A stretch of 64,000 nucleotides of DNA from Nitrososphaerota archaeon (lineage in GTDB: Archaea > Thermoproteota > Nitrososphaeria > Nitrososphaerales > JACPRH01). The position numbers and the translations under genes were made by a program. Under the pieces are notes generated by a model, which had not been told where the DNA came from, ran no database searches, and saw only the letters and a program-made list of their open reading frames with translations. Below, piece after piece: positions 1 to 9,772 of the stretch. Every line of letters begins with the position of its first letter. Within the stretch, counting starts at the first letter, position 1. The stretch is taken from the NCBI GenBank assembly GCA_016190055.1, contig JACPRH010000041.1:1-64000 (forward strand), given 5' to 3'.

Positions 1-382
1 GTATTCTTTGTGTTTGCCAACCCCTTTAGTTAAAAAGAAGTATTTCGGGATCGGTCCCATACGCAGAGCAAGGCGCGAGCCGCTTATTAATCTTCGAAGC
101 ACCGTTTACGTCGCTCAAAAGTTCATTCATCTTTCATCCAACCTATTCAAATATGATTGATCAGCTGTTGCACTTTTCTTTCTTAAGAAGTATTGAACGC
201 TTCAAAACTGCGTTTGAACGTGCGTTTAGAGACTGCTCTTCTAATCCTTCCAAGCTAACTGATATCTTTATAATCACCGATAAACGCAGATTCTTACTTG
301 AAACAGTTGAGTCGCAGAAAACGTAGCGAGAAGAGCTACTCATCTCGTTAAAATTACAAAAGTTAGCGAAGGTGATAATGAG

Positions 383-1879
383 ATGAATTATAGGCTTCAG
401 GACGACACACTCGATCACATAATGGACGCAGTAATCGCTATTGATAATGGATCTAACATTACCTATCTGAACCACGCGGCTGCGAAACAATACAATGTAG
501 ATGTGAATAACATCTTGGGATCAAAGCTAACGGATCTATACGAGATTACTTGGCTCAGACCAGAAGATGAGCAGAATCTGCGTGGTTCGCTGGAAAAGAT
601 TGGTTACTGGCACGGTGAGAGCATTCACCGCAGGAGAGGCTCAGGTGAAATACATGTTGAGTCAACAGTTACTGTGTTAAAGAGCACTTCAGGGCAAAAA
701 ATCGGGTTATTGACTATTCATCGCGACATAACCAGATGCAAGCTAGTTGAGGAGGAGTTACGAAAGAGCGAGACGCGTCTATCCATGATTCAACGGGCTG
801 CTGGCATCGGCGCATGGGATTGGAACATAGCGGAAGACACCGTTGTCTGGTCTCCCGAGACATACGTTATCTACGGACTGGATCCAAATATACCAGTAAG
901 CCATGAGCAGGTAATGTCTCTAGTTCACCCTGAGGATCGCAGCCGTATAACTGACCTTCAAAACGAGTTGCAGATGCGTCATGCAAAGATATGGAAAGTA
1001 GAGTATCGTATAGATCATCCATCACTTGGCATGCGTTGGCTGTTAAGCTGGGGTAAAGTAGTTTACAATTCAGAAGGCGATCTTATTCGTATCATTGGTG
1101 TTAGCTTTGATATTACGGAGCGTAAGAATGTAGAAGATAGCCTCAAGAATCGTATCGAAGATCTGCAGACATTGGTTGATGAGCGTACTGAACAACTCAG
1201 AGATGCTGAGCGATTAGCTGTCATCGGCGAAACAGCGGGGATGGTGGGTCACGACATGCGTAACCCGCTTCAATCCATAGTTATCGCGGTCTACTTAGCT
1301 GAGGAAGATCTGAGTTCTCTACCTGACTGTAAAGCCAAAACCAATCTAAAGCAGTTTCTTGAGACAATAGATGAACAGGTAAAGTACATCAACAAAATCG
1401 TTTCAGACCTCCAAGATTACGCTGAACCCTTGGTTTTACGCAGCGAGGAGACTGATTTAAAACAGACCATCAATGACTCAATTCGAGCCATTGCTTTACC
1501 TGAATATATCCAATCCTCGGTGTTAATCGAAGATAATTTTCCGAAGATGACGATAGATCCTTTCCTCATTAAACGGGTGTTCATTAATCTAATCACAAAT
1601 GCTGTTCAAGCTATGCCGAAAGGAGGAAAACTGACGATAAGCGCGTCAAGAAAAAATGGTGATGTGCTTGTCAATGTTGAAGATACCGGCGTAGGTATAC
1701 CCGATGAACACAAGCCTCACATTTTTAAACCACTCTTCACGACTAAGTCTAAGGGACAGGGATTCGGGCTGGCCGCCTCCAGACGCATCGTAGAATCTTA
1801 CAACGGCTCAATTACCGTTGAAAGCGAAGTCGGTAAAGGCACCAAGTTCACAATCAACCTGCCTCTGGTGAAAAGGTAA
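383..1879 (+). CDS. PAS-domain sensor histidine kinase
   Basis: PAS motifs (MDAVIAIDNGSNITYLNHAA; GIGAWDW), H-box VGHDMRNPLQSI, N-box NLITNAVQAM, G-box DTGVGIP/GQGFGLA. Confidence 0.93.
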   Translation: MNYRLQDDTLDHIMDAVIAIDNGSNITYLNHAAAKQYNVDVNNILGSKLTDLYEITWLRPEDEQNLRGSLEKIGYWHGESIHRRRGSGEIHVESTVTVLKSTSGQKIGLLTIHRDITRCKLVEEELRKSETRLSMIQRAAGIGAWDWNIAEDTVVWSPETYVIYGLDPNIPVSHEQVMSLVHPEDRSRITDLQNELQMRHAKIWKVEYRIDHPSLGMRWLLSWGKVVYNSEGDLIRIIGVSFDITERKNVEDSLKNRIEDLQTLVDERTEQLRDAERLAVIGETAGMVGHDMRNPLQSIVIAVYLAEEDLSSLPDCKAKTNLKQFLETIDEQVKYINKIVSDLQDYAEPLVLRSEETDLKQTINDSIRAIALPEYIQSSVLIEDNFPKMTIDPFLIKRVFINLITNAVQAMPKGGKLTISASRKNGDVLVNVEDTGVGIPDEHKPHIFKPLFTTKSKGQGFGLAASRRIVESYNGSITVESEVGKGTKFTINLPLVKR

Positions 1880-1888
1880 AGAAGCAAC

Positions 1889-2263
1889 ATGCAGGTGAAC
1901 GGATCACGCATTCTCATAGTGGATGATGATAAAATCATACTGTCGATTCTCACAAAATTCCTGCAAAAAGCAGGGTACCAAACCGATGTAGCTGAGACCA
2001 GCCGCGAAGCATTGGAGAAGGTCAAAAACCAGTATTACGACGTAGCCATAATGGACATCAAGCTGCCAGACATGGAGGGCACAGATCTACTGCTAATAAT
2101 GAACAGAACCTCACCGCGGACGACAAAAATAATGATGACCGGCTTCGCATCAAAAGAAAACCGTGACAGATCCATAAACCGCGGAGCCGACGCCTACCTC
2201 ATTAAACCTATAGCGCCGCAACAGCTACTTAGCACAATCAAGGAAAAGCTAAGTGCAAAGTAA
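1889..2263 (+). CDS. Response regulator receiver protein
   Basis: RILIVDDDK...VAIMDIKLPDMEG...KPI; directly downstream of the histidine kinase. Confidence 0.93.
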   Translation: MQVNGSRILIVDDDKIILSILTKFLQKAGYQTDVAETSREALEKVKNQYYDVAIMDIKLPDMEGTDLLLIMNRTSPRTTKIMMTGFASKENRDRSINRGADAYLIKPIAPQQLLSTIKEKLSAK

Positions 2264-2314
2264 GGTCAAAACAAGCTAGACTGTAATCGGGCAAGTTACT
2301 GGCTTGCCGCCTAG

Positions 2315-3976
2315 TTATATCCATTTGATTGTTGCTCCGTTAATCTTCAATGATAAAGCGGTGAATGCTACTCCTGCGCCTTCATAGAACTTTGTGAACC
2401 ACTCGTATAGGTGAAGCCTTAGATCCTGGATGTAAACAATCAAACCCTCTATAGCCATCACCCCAATGTTCCCGAATACTACTAGCGGCAGACCTGCTAC
2501 TCCTATTCCCCATGCCCGGTTGAGAAGATCCATAAGGAGCAGGTGCACAATCAGCAGAATACCGAGACGAGTATAGCTCAAGGTGTTAGCCAAGAGCTCA
2601 ATAGGCCTTATGATCATATCCACTATTCCATCAGTTAACGACGACCTAGGATCTACACCGAGCCTAGGTGAAATTAAGGCGCCTACAGCCCTTCCAAACG
2701 CGATTACTAGCAGCGAGCCTACGACTAAAGGTATTGTAATGAATGCGACTGTCGCAATAGGTACTCTGACGCCTAGGTAATCCGACAAAATGGGCGTGGC
2801 CTCCTCACTTTTCAAGATATCCTGAGGGTCAAGACCCACCCCGATTAACGCCATCGAGAGCGGTATCGCTGAAGAGTAGAGCAGCAGAGTGGGAAAAATG
2901 TTTAGCGATGCTTCAAACATATCTCGGGAGTTAATCCGATTCACTAGGGCTATGACATAGCCTGATGCAAGATGGAAAGTACCGATGATTATCGCCAGCG
3001 TAAGAAGAGCTATGACGCTTTCAGTTCCGAATGTCTGCGGCCGCAAAACCGGTATGAGCGGAAACGGTCTCCCTAACGCGAACCCGAAGAAGTCTCCGGT
3101 GAGAAAACCGCTCACAGAGGCTGCGACGCCGAAAATAGCTAGTATGGAACCCCAGTAGCGAAAATTACTCTCCTTCCTTCTTGTCAGAAACAGGCCTAGC
3201 AAAAACATAAGCACGCCTTGACCTAAATCTGAAAACATCATCCCATAGAAGATCGGGAAGAAGAACGCGATAATGGGTGTAGGATCAACCTCAGAGTACT
3301 TTGGTGAGCCAAGTGATAGAGTCACATGTTCAAACAACTTGATTGTCCTAGGATTCTTAAGCAGAGTAGGCACGTAAGGTGGAGCCCCAAGTTTTGCAAC
3401 CGGTGAGGCGAAGAGCAACACATCTTTGAAGCTCTCCCGGAACCTAGATAGCTCGTTTTCCGGGATGTACCCCTCGATCTCGGCGAACCAGCGGAGATCA
3501 ACTCGTCCCTTGATTCTCCTCAGAACTGAAAAGATTCTGAGAGCTAATTCTCTGTATACTTCTAAGCGTCGTACACTGTCCTTGGTCAACGTGGTCTCAG
3601 CGCGGCGAACCCTATACACCGCTACTTCATTCTCTATCTTACCTAGCAGATCGTCTAATCCGTTAGCCTTCAGCACCACCTCTTCCTCTTTCTCCTCCTT
3701 CGCTGCTGGCTCAGGCGCCTCTAATCTGCGGTGGGCTGCCTGTTGCTGTTGCCACTCCTCAGCTTTAGGCTCACTAATGATCTGGTTGATGTTACTGTAT
3801 AGCTCATGGGCTTTAGACTTTAGTAGTGTGAGGTCGTAGAACTCGGTTAGCTCTGGATCATCGGAAGGATGGAATTTGCCGAAGATGCAGAGTCGCACAA
3901 CGATGTTGTTAAGATCTGAGCGCGGGATGATCAGTGTGACCTTCACCAGTTTGTAGACAGCCACTCGCTTAATCAC
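2315..3976 (-). CDS. atpI: A/V-type ATP synthase subunit I
   Basis: C-terminal multi-TM region with FFPIFYGMMFSDLGQGVLMFLLG and NTLSYTRLGILL motifs typical of subunit I/a. Confidence 0.88.
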   Translation of the reverse strand: MIKRVAVYKLVKVTLIIPRSDLNNIVVRLCIFGKFHPSDDPELTEFYDLTLLKSKAHELYSNINQIISEPKAEEWQQQQAAHRRLEAPEPAAKEEKEEEVVLKANGLDDLLGKIENEVAVYRVRRAETTLTKDSVRRLEVYRELALRIFSVLRRIKGRVDLRWFAEIEGYIPENELSRFRESFKDVLLFASPVAKLGAPPYVPTLLKNPRTIKLFEHVTLSLGSPKYSEVDPTPIIAFFFPIFYGMMFSDLGQGVLMFLLGLFLTRRKESNFRYWGSILAIFGVAASVSGFLTGDFFGFALGRPFPLIPVLRPQTFGTESVIALLTLAIIIGTFHLASGYVIALVNRINSRDMFEASLNIFPTLLLYSSAIPLSMALIGVGLDPQDILKSEEATPILSDYLGVRVPIATVAFITIPLVVGSLLVIAFGRAVGALISPRLGVDPRSSLTDGIVDMIIRPIELLANTLSYTRLGILLIVHLLLMDLLNRAWGIGVAGLPLVVFGNIGVMAIEGLIVYIQDLRLHLYEWFTKFYEGAGVAFTALSLKINGATIKWI

Positions 3977-4005
3977 CTACGCCTAAGCTGAAAGGCATCT
4001 ATGGG

Positions 4006-4515
4006 CTATCTGACAACCAAGACTGCGCAATGAGCATGGGTGACTACTCCATTTGCCACACTTCCCATTAGAATCCTCTTTGAGTTAGATCTGCCTTTAG
4101 TTCCAGTCACGATCAGGTCTACGTTATTCATCTCTGCGAAGGTCGTTATGGATTCAACTATTGAAGTAGCATCGACGAGAACCTCAACCTTTGCTTTAAC
4201 TCCTGCCTTTCGAGCCAGATACTCAACCTCACCTAGCCACCTCTGAGACTGCTTTCTCGCTCTTTCATAGTAACTGGCCACCAGTCTATCTTCATCATCA
4301 GAGATCTGTGATGATAAGCTGTACGGCGGCTTCGGAATCACATGGATAGCCAATACCTCAGACTGCTCTGACTTGGCTATCCTCAAAGCATGTCCAAGTG
4401 CCTTGAAGGACACTTCAGACCCGTCAACTGCCACGAGAATTTTCCGCGCAAAAATCTCGCTCAACGCCCTTTCTCCGCTTCGAGCAAGATCCGCGGAGTC
4501 CTTCAACATAGTCAT
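4006..4515 (-). CDS. Universal stress protein (UspA family)
   Basis: ILVAVDGSEVSFKALGHALRIA...DLIVTGTKGRSNSKRILMGSVANGVVTHAHCAVLVVR. Confidence 0.94.
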   Translation of the reverse strand: MTMLKDSADLARSGERALSEIFARKILVAVDGSEVSFKALGHALRIAKSEQSEVLAIHVIPKPPYSLSSQISDDEDRLVASYYERARKQSQRWLGEVEYLARKAGVKAKVEVLVDATSIVESITTFAEMNNVDLIVTGTKGRSNSKRILMGSVANGVVTHAHCAVLVVR

Positions 4516-4604
4516 TCGCGATAGAAACAGGCGGCCATTAACTTAAGTGTTGAGTTCCCCAATTAATAATCGCTCGCAGCTAAAACGCATTTAGAGGAGA
4601 CACC

Positions 4605-6476
4605 GTGCTAGAGGCTGGCGTGGAACGCGTTTACTGGTGCTTCAAACTCTTTAACAGCGTTAAGGAGAAGCATGAGGTTGACTTCGCGGATCTTGAGCTC
4701 TCCAGCCTCTTCGGTGAAGTGAAACGGATCAGGAACTTCTACGACACTTTATCGCAAACACCCTTCAACAACTTCACCAAGAAGACAAGGATCCAAGACT
4801 ACTTGGCGCATGAGCTTCCGTACGGCGAGTGTGTTGGCTTCTTCGCTGAAACCAACAAGTGGCTTAACGTCGATAGACTTGTGCGGCGCCTCGCTTATAC
4901 CCGTGAATTCTTTGTCGCAGTCGAACAGGACGATGCTGAAAACGTCTTGAAACAGGCTTTTCCAAACGGCGAGATCGGTAAGAACGTTCAGATCTTCAAG
5001 GAAGGCAGGATGACGCTTCTCCGCTTCACCACAAACCAGTATTTTCTGGAAAAAACGCACTACATCTCGAAGCTGAGTAGAGATGAGCAGGAGGTTGACA
5101 GCAACGTCGAGACCCTCCTCACCTTCCTGACTAAGCAGATTAACCGCATCCCCGCATCCTCAACTATGCAGGTTGGGAAACGACTCGAAGACTATTTCGC
5201 TACGAGAGAGGAGCCTTCACTTCACCTAACACACTACATGCACCCGTACAAGGGAAAGTTCCATCCCAAAATGGTTCGCGCCCTCCTCAACCACATCCAC
5301 CCTGAGGATAAAGGAGTCGTGATGGACAACTTCGCTGGCTGCGGCACTCTTCTCGTGGAAGCAACTTGGATGGGGCTGGACAGCAGAGGCGTCGAAATTA
5401 ACCCCCTTTCCGCATTAATGTCAAACGTAAAATGCGACTCCCTAAACCTTGATCCAGCAGCACTGAAAAAGGAAATCCACGCGCTTCTCCAAACTCTGCG
5501 AAACATCAATCCGGCAGACGATGAATTAGCCTCCGGTAGGAAACTGCCCGTCGTAGCGAAGTACGATGCTAGGATGCTTAGACACAGACGAGATGAGATT
5601 CCAAAGAAGGTCTTGAAGATGTTCTCTGACCCTGAGGTCATCAACAGCTTCCTTTTGGCGAGACAGCTAATTGAGCGAATCGAAGATCAAGATACGCGCA
5701 ACTTCCTGATCATAGGGCTAAGCGGCACCATCTCAGACATGCTTCGCCGCCGGAATAGCGACTTCCTCACTGTCTTAGAGGATAGGCTGAACGATCTCTA
5801 CCTCCGCATCTACCTCTTCCACAGGCTAAACGAGGCGCTTAAGATTAATCTCGGTAGCTCCGAGACCTTCATAGGTGATACTCGGGACATAAGCGGGAGC
5901 TGCCGTAGGCTGAACGGGGCCTCTGTTAAGATTGGTGATGGTCAGATCAGGGCTATTGTCAACTCGCCTCCTTACAGCACCGCACTTGACTATATTCGGA
6001 ATGATTATCCACAACTCACAATTCTTGGGCTCGCTGATATTGAGCAGTTAGAGCAGAAGATGATGGGCAACCCGAATGCCCGCGTGTATCCAAACAATCT
6101 CTTACAGGAAATCCAGCGTGGAGACTCGGATTATCAAATGCTTCCGGAGAACGCTAAGAGCATTGTTAACGTGCTTCTGGAGGCTGAGCGGAAGAAAGAG
6201 GCTCTCCGCACCTACCGCTTCTTCAAAGATATGCGCAAAACCCTTCAAGAGATGCATAGAGTGCTCGAAACCGGTTGCAAAGCGGTCATCATCATCGGAA
6301 ACAACCACTACAAGCTTAACGGCAAATATGTTGAGGTGAGAAACGACGAAGTCATCAAGCAAATGGGCATCCAGATTGGATTTAGAGAGGACAAGCTAAT
6401 CAGAAGAGAGCTAGAGAAATCAATGGCCGGAATGATCCGTTACGAATCCATTCTGATACTCCAGAAACCTGCCTAA
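4605..6476 (+). CDS. SAM-dependent amino-methyltransferase (DNA methyltransferase-like, SPPY motif)
   Basis: DNFAGCGTLLVEATWMGLDSRGVEINP (SAM-binding) and VNSPPYSTALDYIRND catalytic motif; large N-terminal domain of unknown role. Confidence 0.75.
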   Translation: MLEAGVERVYWCFKLFNSVKEKHEVDFADLELSSLFGEVKRIRNFYDTLSQTPFNNFTKKTRIQDYLAHELPYGECVGFFAETNKWLNVDRLVRRLAYTREFFVAVEQDDAENVLKQAFPNGEIGKNVQIFKEGRMTLLRFTTNQYFLEKTHYISKLSRDEQEVDSNVETLLTFLTKQINRIPASSTMQVGKRLEDYFATREEPSLHLTHYMHPYKGKFHPKMVRALLNHIHPEDKGVVMDNFAGCGTLLVEATWMGLDSRGVEINPLSALMSNVKCDSLNLDPAALKKEIHALLQTLRNINPADDELASGRKLPVVAKYDARMLRHRRDEIPKKVLKMFSDPEVINSFLLARQLIERIEDQDTRNFLIIGLSGTISDMLRRRNSDFLTVLEDRLNDLYLRIYLFHRLNEALKINLGSSETFIGDTRDISGSCRRLNGASVKIGDGQIRAIVNSPPYSTALDYIRNDYPQLTILGLADIEQLEQKMMGNPNARVYPNNLLQEIQRGDSDYQMLPENAKSIVNVLLEAERKKEALRTYRFFKDMRKTLQEMHRVLETGCKAVIIIGNNHYKLNGKYVEVRNDEVIKQMGIQIGFREDKLIRRELEKSMAGMIRYESILILQKPA

Positions 6477-6605
6477 CAACCCCGTCACCATCAATAACGC
6501 GTCAAAACCAATGCGGCTGATGCGTAACTGAGCGGTGTGATACGAGAAAAACAAAAGTTCCAGCGCGAAACCAAGCTATCAGACAAGCGGAGTAGGGTTA
6601 ATATA

Positions 6606-6779
6606 ATGCCCAACGCACTGGCTAAACATATGTCCGAAATTATTCAACTTAAAACGGAGCAGAATCTTCTTTGCGACGATTGCTCTCACCCCATTCCTTC
6701 TGGTCCCGTCTGGTTCTGCCCTTATTGCCTCGCTAACCTCTGCGACGAATGTAATGAAACGCACGATTGTGATAAGTAA
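6606..6779 (+). CDS. Small zinc-finger (B-box/ZZ-like) protein
   Basis: CDDCSHPIPSGPVWFCPYCLANLCDECNETHDC; start taken as internal ATG of the tracked ORF. Confidence 0.5.
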   Translation: MPNALAKHMSEIIQLKTEQNLLCDDCSHPIPSGPVWFCPYCLANLCDECNETHDCDK

Positions 6780-6900
6780 AATAGGCTTCTAAACCCGCTA
6801 AATTTAGATTAACGGCACTGCATTCGTCTCGCTTAATCACCAATCAGTACCTTAACGGATTCGTGCCGAATCTTTGTATTTGCTCGATTTTTTTGGTCTT

Positions 6901-8196
6901 TTACTGTCCTGCTAAGGCCTTTATCCCTAGATACTTGGCTGAGCTGCCGAGGTTCTCCTCGATCCTTAGGAGTTGGTTGTATTTCGCTGTTCTTTCGGCG
7001 CGAGCAGGTGCTCCGGTCTTGATCTGCCCGGTTCCAAGCGCTACCGCAAGATCGGCGATGGTTGTGTCCTCGGTTTCGCCGGAGCGGTGGCTCACAACGA
7101 CACGGTAGTTGTTTCGGAAGCATAGTTCAGCTGCCTCTATCGCTTCGGTGAGGGTTCCAATCTGATTCACCTTTAGGAGCAATGCGTTAGCGGCGCCCTG
7201 GTCAATGCCGCGCTGAAGTCTCTTAACGTTGGTTACGAAGATATCGTCTCCAACTATCTGCACAGTTTTTCCAATCTCCTTAGTTATAGCGGCGAGACCG
7301 GCGAAATCCTCTTCCTGCAGAGGATCTTCGATTGACTTGACTGGATACTCTTCAACTAACTTTTTGTACAGCACGATAAGTTTCCCTGAGTCAAGCCTGT
7401 CACCGTCGATCCTGTATGTCTTACTTTTCTCGTCGAAGAACTCTGAGGCTGCGGCATCCATAGCAAGCACCACGTCGACGCCTAACTCGTAGCCTGCCAT
7501 GTCCACTGCCTTTGAGAGCGCTTCAAGCGCCTCTCTTACCGTCTTCATCGGAGGTGCAAATCCACCTTCATCTCCGACGTTAATCGCTCCTCGACCGTAC
7601 TTCTCGGTGAGAAACTTTTTCAGGTTTTGATAAACCTCCGCCCCGATTCTCAACGCTTCGCTGAACCGGTCGGCTCCCACCGGCAAAATCATGAACTCTT
7701 GGATGCTCAGTTCGCTTCCAGCGTGCTTCCCGCCGTTAATCACGTTCATCATTGGCACCGGCAGAATTCGAGCGCCCCCTCCTCCTAGGTATTTGTAAAG
7801 CGGTTCACCCAACCCGTTTGCAGCTGCCTTTGCGGCGGCAAGCGATACTCCGAGGATCGCGTTTGCTCCGAGGTTAGTCTTGTTAGGTGTCCCGTCAAGC
7901 TTAATCATTAATCTATCAATTTCTTGCTGTTTCGTCGCATCGAGTCCTATTACCTTCGGTCCAATTACTTCAGAGACGTTTCGAACAGCCTTCAAAACGC
8001 CCTTTCCATTGTACCTTGCTTTATCACCGTCTCTAATCTCTAGAGCTTCGTGAGTACCGGTCGAGGCGCCTGAAGGAACATCAGCTCTACCGCTGCTTTT
8101 CGCAGTTTGAAGATCAACCTCGACGGTTGGGTTGCCTCTGGAATCTAGGATTTCCCTAGCAAAGACTTTTCTTATCCTTAGATCAGCAGATGACAT
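6901..8196 (-). CDS. eno: Phosphopyruvate hydratase (enolase)
   Basis: [65 protein letters not shown]. Confidence 0.98.
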   Translation of the reverse strand: MSSADLRIRKVFAREILDSRGNPTVEVDLQTAKSSGRADVPSGASTGTHEALEIRDGDKARYNGKGVLKAVRNVSEVIGPKVIGLDATKQQEIDRLMIKLDGTPNKTNLGANAILGVSLAAAKAAANGLGEPLYKYLGGGGARILPVPMMNVINGGKHAGSELSIQEFMILPVGADRFSEALRIGAEVYQNLKKFLTEKYGRGAINVGDEGGFAPPMKTVREALEALSKAVDMAGYELGVDVVLAMDAAASEFFDEKSKTYRIDGDRLDSGKLIVLYKKLVEEYPVKSIEDPLQEEDFAGLAAITKEIGKTVQIVGDDIFVTNVKRLQRGIDQGAANALLLKVNQIGTLTEAIEAAELCFRNNYRVVVSHRSGETEDTTIADLAVALGTGQIKTGAPARAERTAKYNQLLRIEENLGSSAKYLGIKALAGQ

Positions 8197-8464
8197 TACG
8201 ATCCTCCTCTACATCAAGTTCATAGGATTTAAAGTAAACTCAAACAAATATTTCACAATCTGTCAGACTTACCATCGGCATTCTGTCTCGTTAGATTTCT
8301 AGCCGTTTGCGGTGCTTCTGTTGTTGATACTCGTTATGAAATTTGACTACGGTTGGAACTGTAGATGCATTACTGTGTGCTATACTACTCTATGAAGAGT
8401 TGAAAAATAAAAAAGGGTGCGTCTGGTGAAGCGGATGTCTCTGTAATGCTTGTTGTCTTTTCTT

Positions 8465-8794
8465 TTAGATAGTAGGTTCGATCTCTACTTCAAGGTCTTC
8501 CTCTTTTGTTACGTACTCCCTGTAATCTTCCTCTATTCGCTCGCGGCCTGATACCGCCTGTGTCTCCTCCACTATCTCTTTCACTTCTCTAGTTGTTGGT
8601 TCCTGTGCAAGTACTTCTTTAGCCCGCTTCAACAGGGCTATTGGTCTGTTCGCCCAGACGCCGTAGAGCTTTCCGCATGTGGAGCATCTGACCCCTCGGT
8701 CTGTGTAATAGAGCACTTCGCCTCCACATGAGCAGGGTCCAAACACTCCCTTGCTATGGATGCTCTCGATGATGCGAATAGTCTTTGGTCGCAT
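8465..8794 (-). CDS. Small zinc-ribbon protein of unknown function
   Basis: CSCGG...CSTCGK Cys pairs; acidic C-terminus. Confidence 0.55.
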   Translation of the reverse strand: MRPKTIRIIESIHSKGVFGPCSCGGEVLYYTDRGVRCSTCGKLYGVWANRPIALLKRAKEVLAQEPTTREVKEIVEETQAVSGRERIEEDYREYVTKEEDLEVEIEPTI

Positions 8795-8849
8795 TTACTC
8801 TCATGCTAAGATAACATACGTTATATTTAACTATTTGTAAAGATGCGAT

Positions 8850-9578
8850 GGGTGATGTTACCTTAAGGTGATCACCTCTTTGAGGTGTTGATTGTTTGTT
8901 GATATTCTGGTTGTTTGTGTAGGTGGAAGAGTTTGATTCAGCTCCAGATATGCTGTTGCCTGCAGCCTCTCTTTCTGCAGGGGAAGTAGTCGTCGAAACC
9001 CTCCGTCCTGTCCTTGACAGTCTGCACTGCCCTCTCCATAATATCATACAGCCATTCGCCTTGAGCATAGACCTGATGCTTCAAACCCAGTCTCAAACAT
9101 GCTTCAGGATAGACGGTTGCTCCATCACTCCAGACTGAATGCTTCCCATACTTCCTGACCATCTACTTCAGAAACAGCTCGGCAGTCAGGCTGCTCCTAG
9201 TCAAGGAGAGAGAACCACAATCCGAGAAACCGCTTCTGAAACGGCTCGTAACATACACACCCAGATCCAAGCATCAGACCTCTTCACCCTAACCATCATC
9301 TCATCAATTAGAAACAACCTCGCCACCCCCTCTACGCCTAGTCTTGAACAAACCATCAAGAGGAGCCAACTCCTGCATCCACATACATCCAAACCGACTT
9401 GTGACTCCTCCTAGCAAAGGGACTCATCGCTCTGGAACAGGCCCTGAGGCTCAAACAAACCCTTCAAAGACCAAATATACCGCATACACAATAACAAGAA
9501 TGGGCGTTCTCTCTCGGACCAGCATATGCACCACATATGCATCTGAGAGCGAACATCTCCATTAAGGTAACACCACCC
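8850..9578 (-). mobile_element. Decayed IS6-like insertion sequence (relic A) with terminal inverted repeats
   Basis: TIR GGGTGaTGTTACCTTAA (8850-8866) vs reverse complement of TTAAGGTAACACCACCC (9562-9578), 16/17 match; minus-strand fragments VRKYGKHSVWSDGATVYPEACLRLGLKH...IMERAVQTVKDRTEGF and VARLFLIDEMMVRVKRSDAWIWV parallel the DDE transposase of relic B. Confidence 0.8.
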
Positions 9579-9772
9579 GGCCCATTCTTGTGAAGATTTA
9601 TATGGTTGTGGAATGCAGATTTATCCAATACTCTTGACAAGAATCATCTTAATGAAGAGCGAAGTGCATAGAGTTTCACGCGAAGAATTTTTGTTCACCG
9701 GCAAGTCCCTTGCCATGAACGCTAACAGCCTGCGTATTCCCCACGTTGAGTTGACGTTATCACTGTAAGGAA

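Noticed and set aside
3426-3839. Antisense 137-aa ORF inside atpI
   Set aside because: Low-complexity mirror of a conserved coding region on the opposite strand; no family features
8754-9068. ORF 104 aa minus strand
   Set aside because: Runs across the IS relic TIR into the neighbouring gene frame; artefact of element decay
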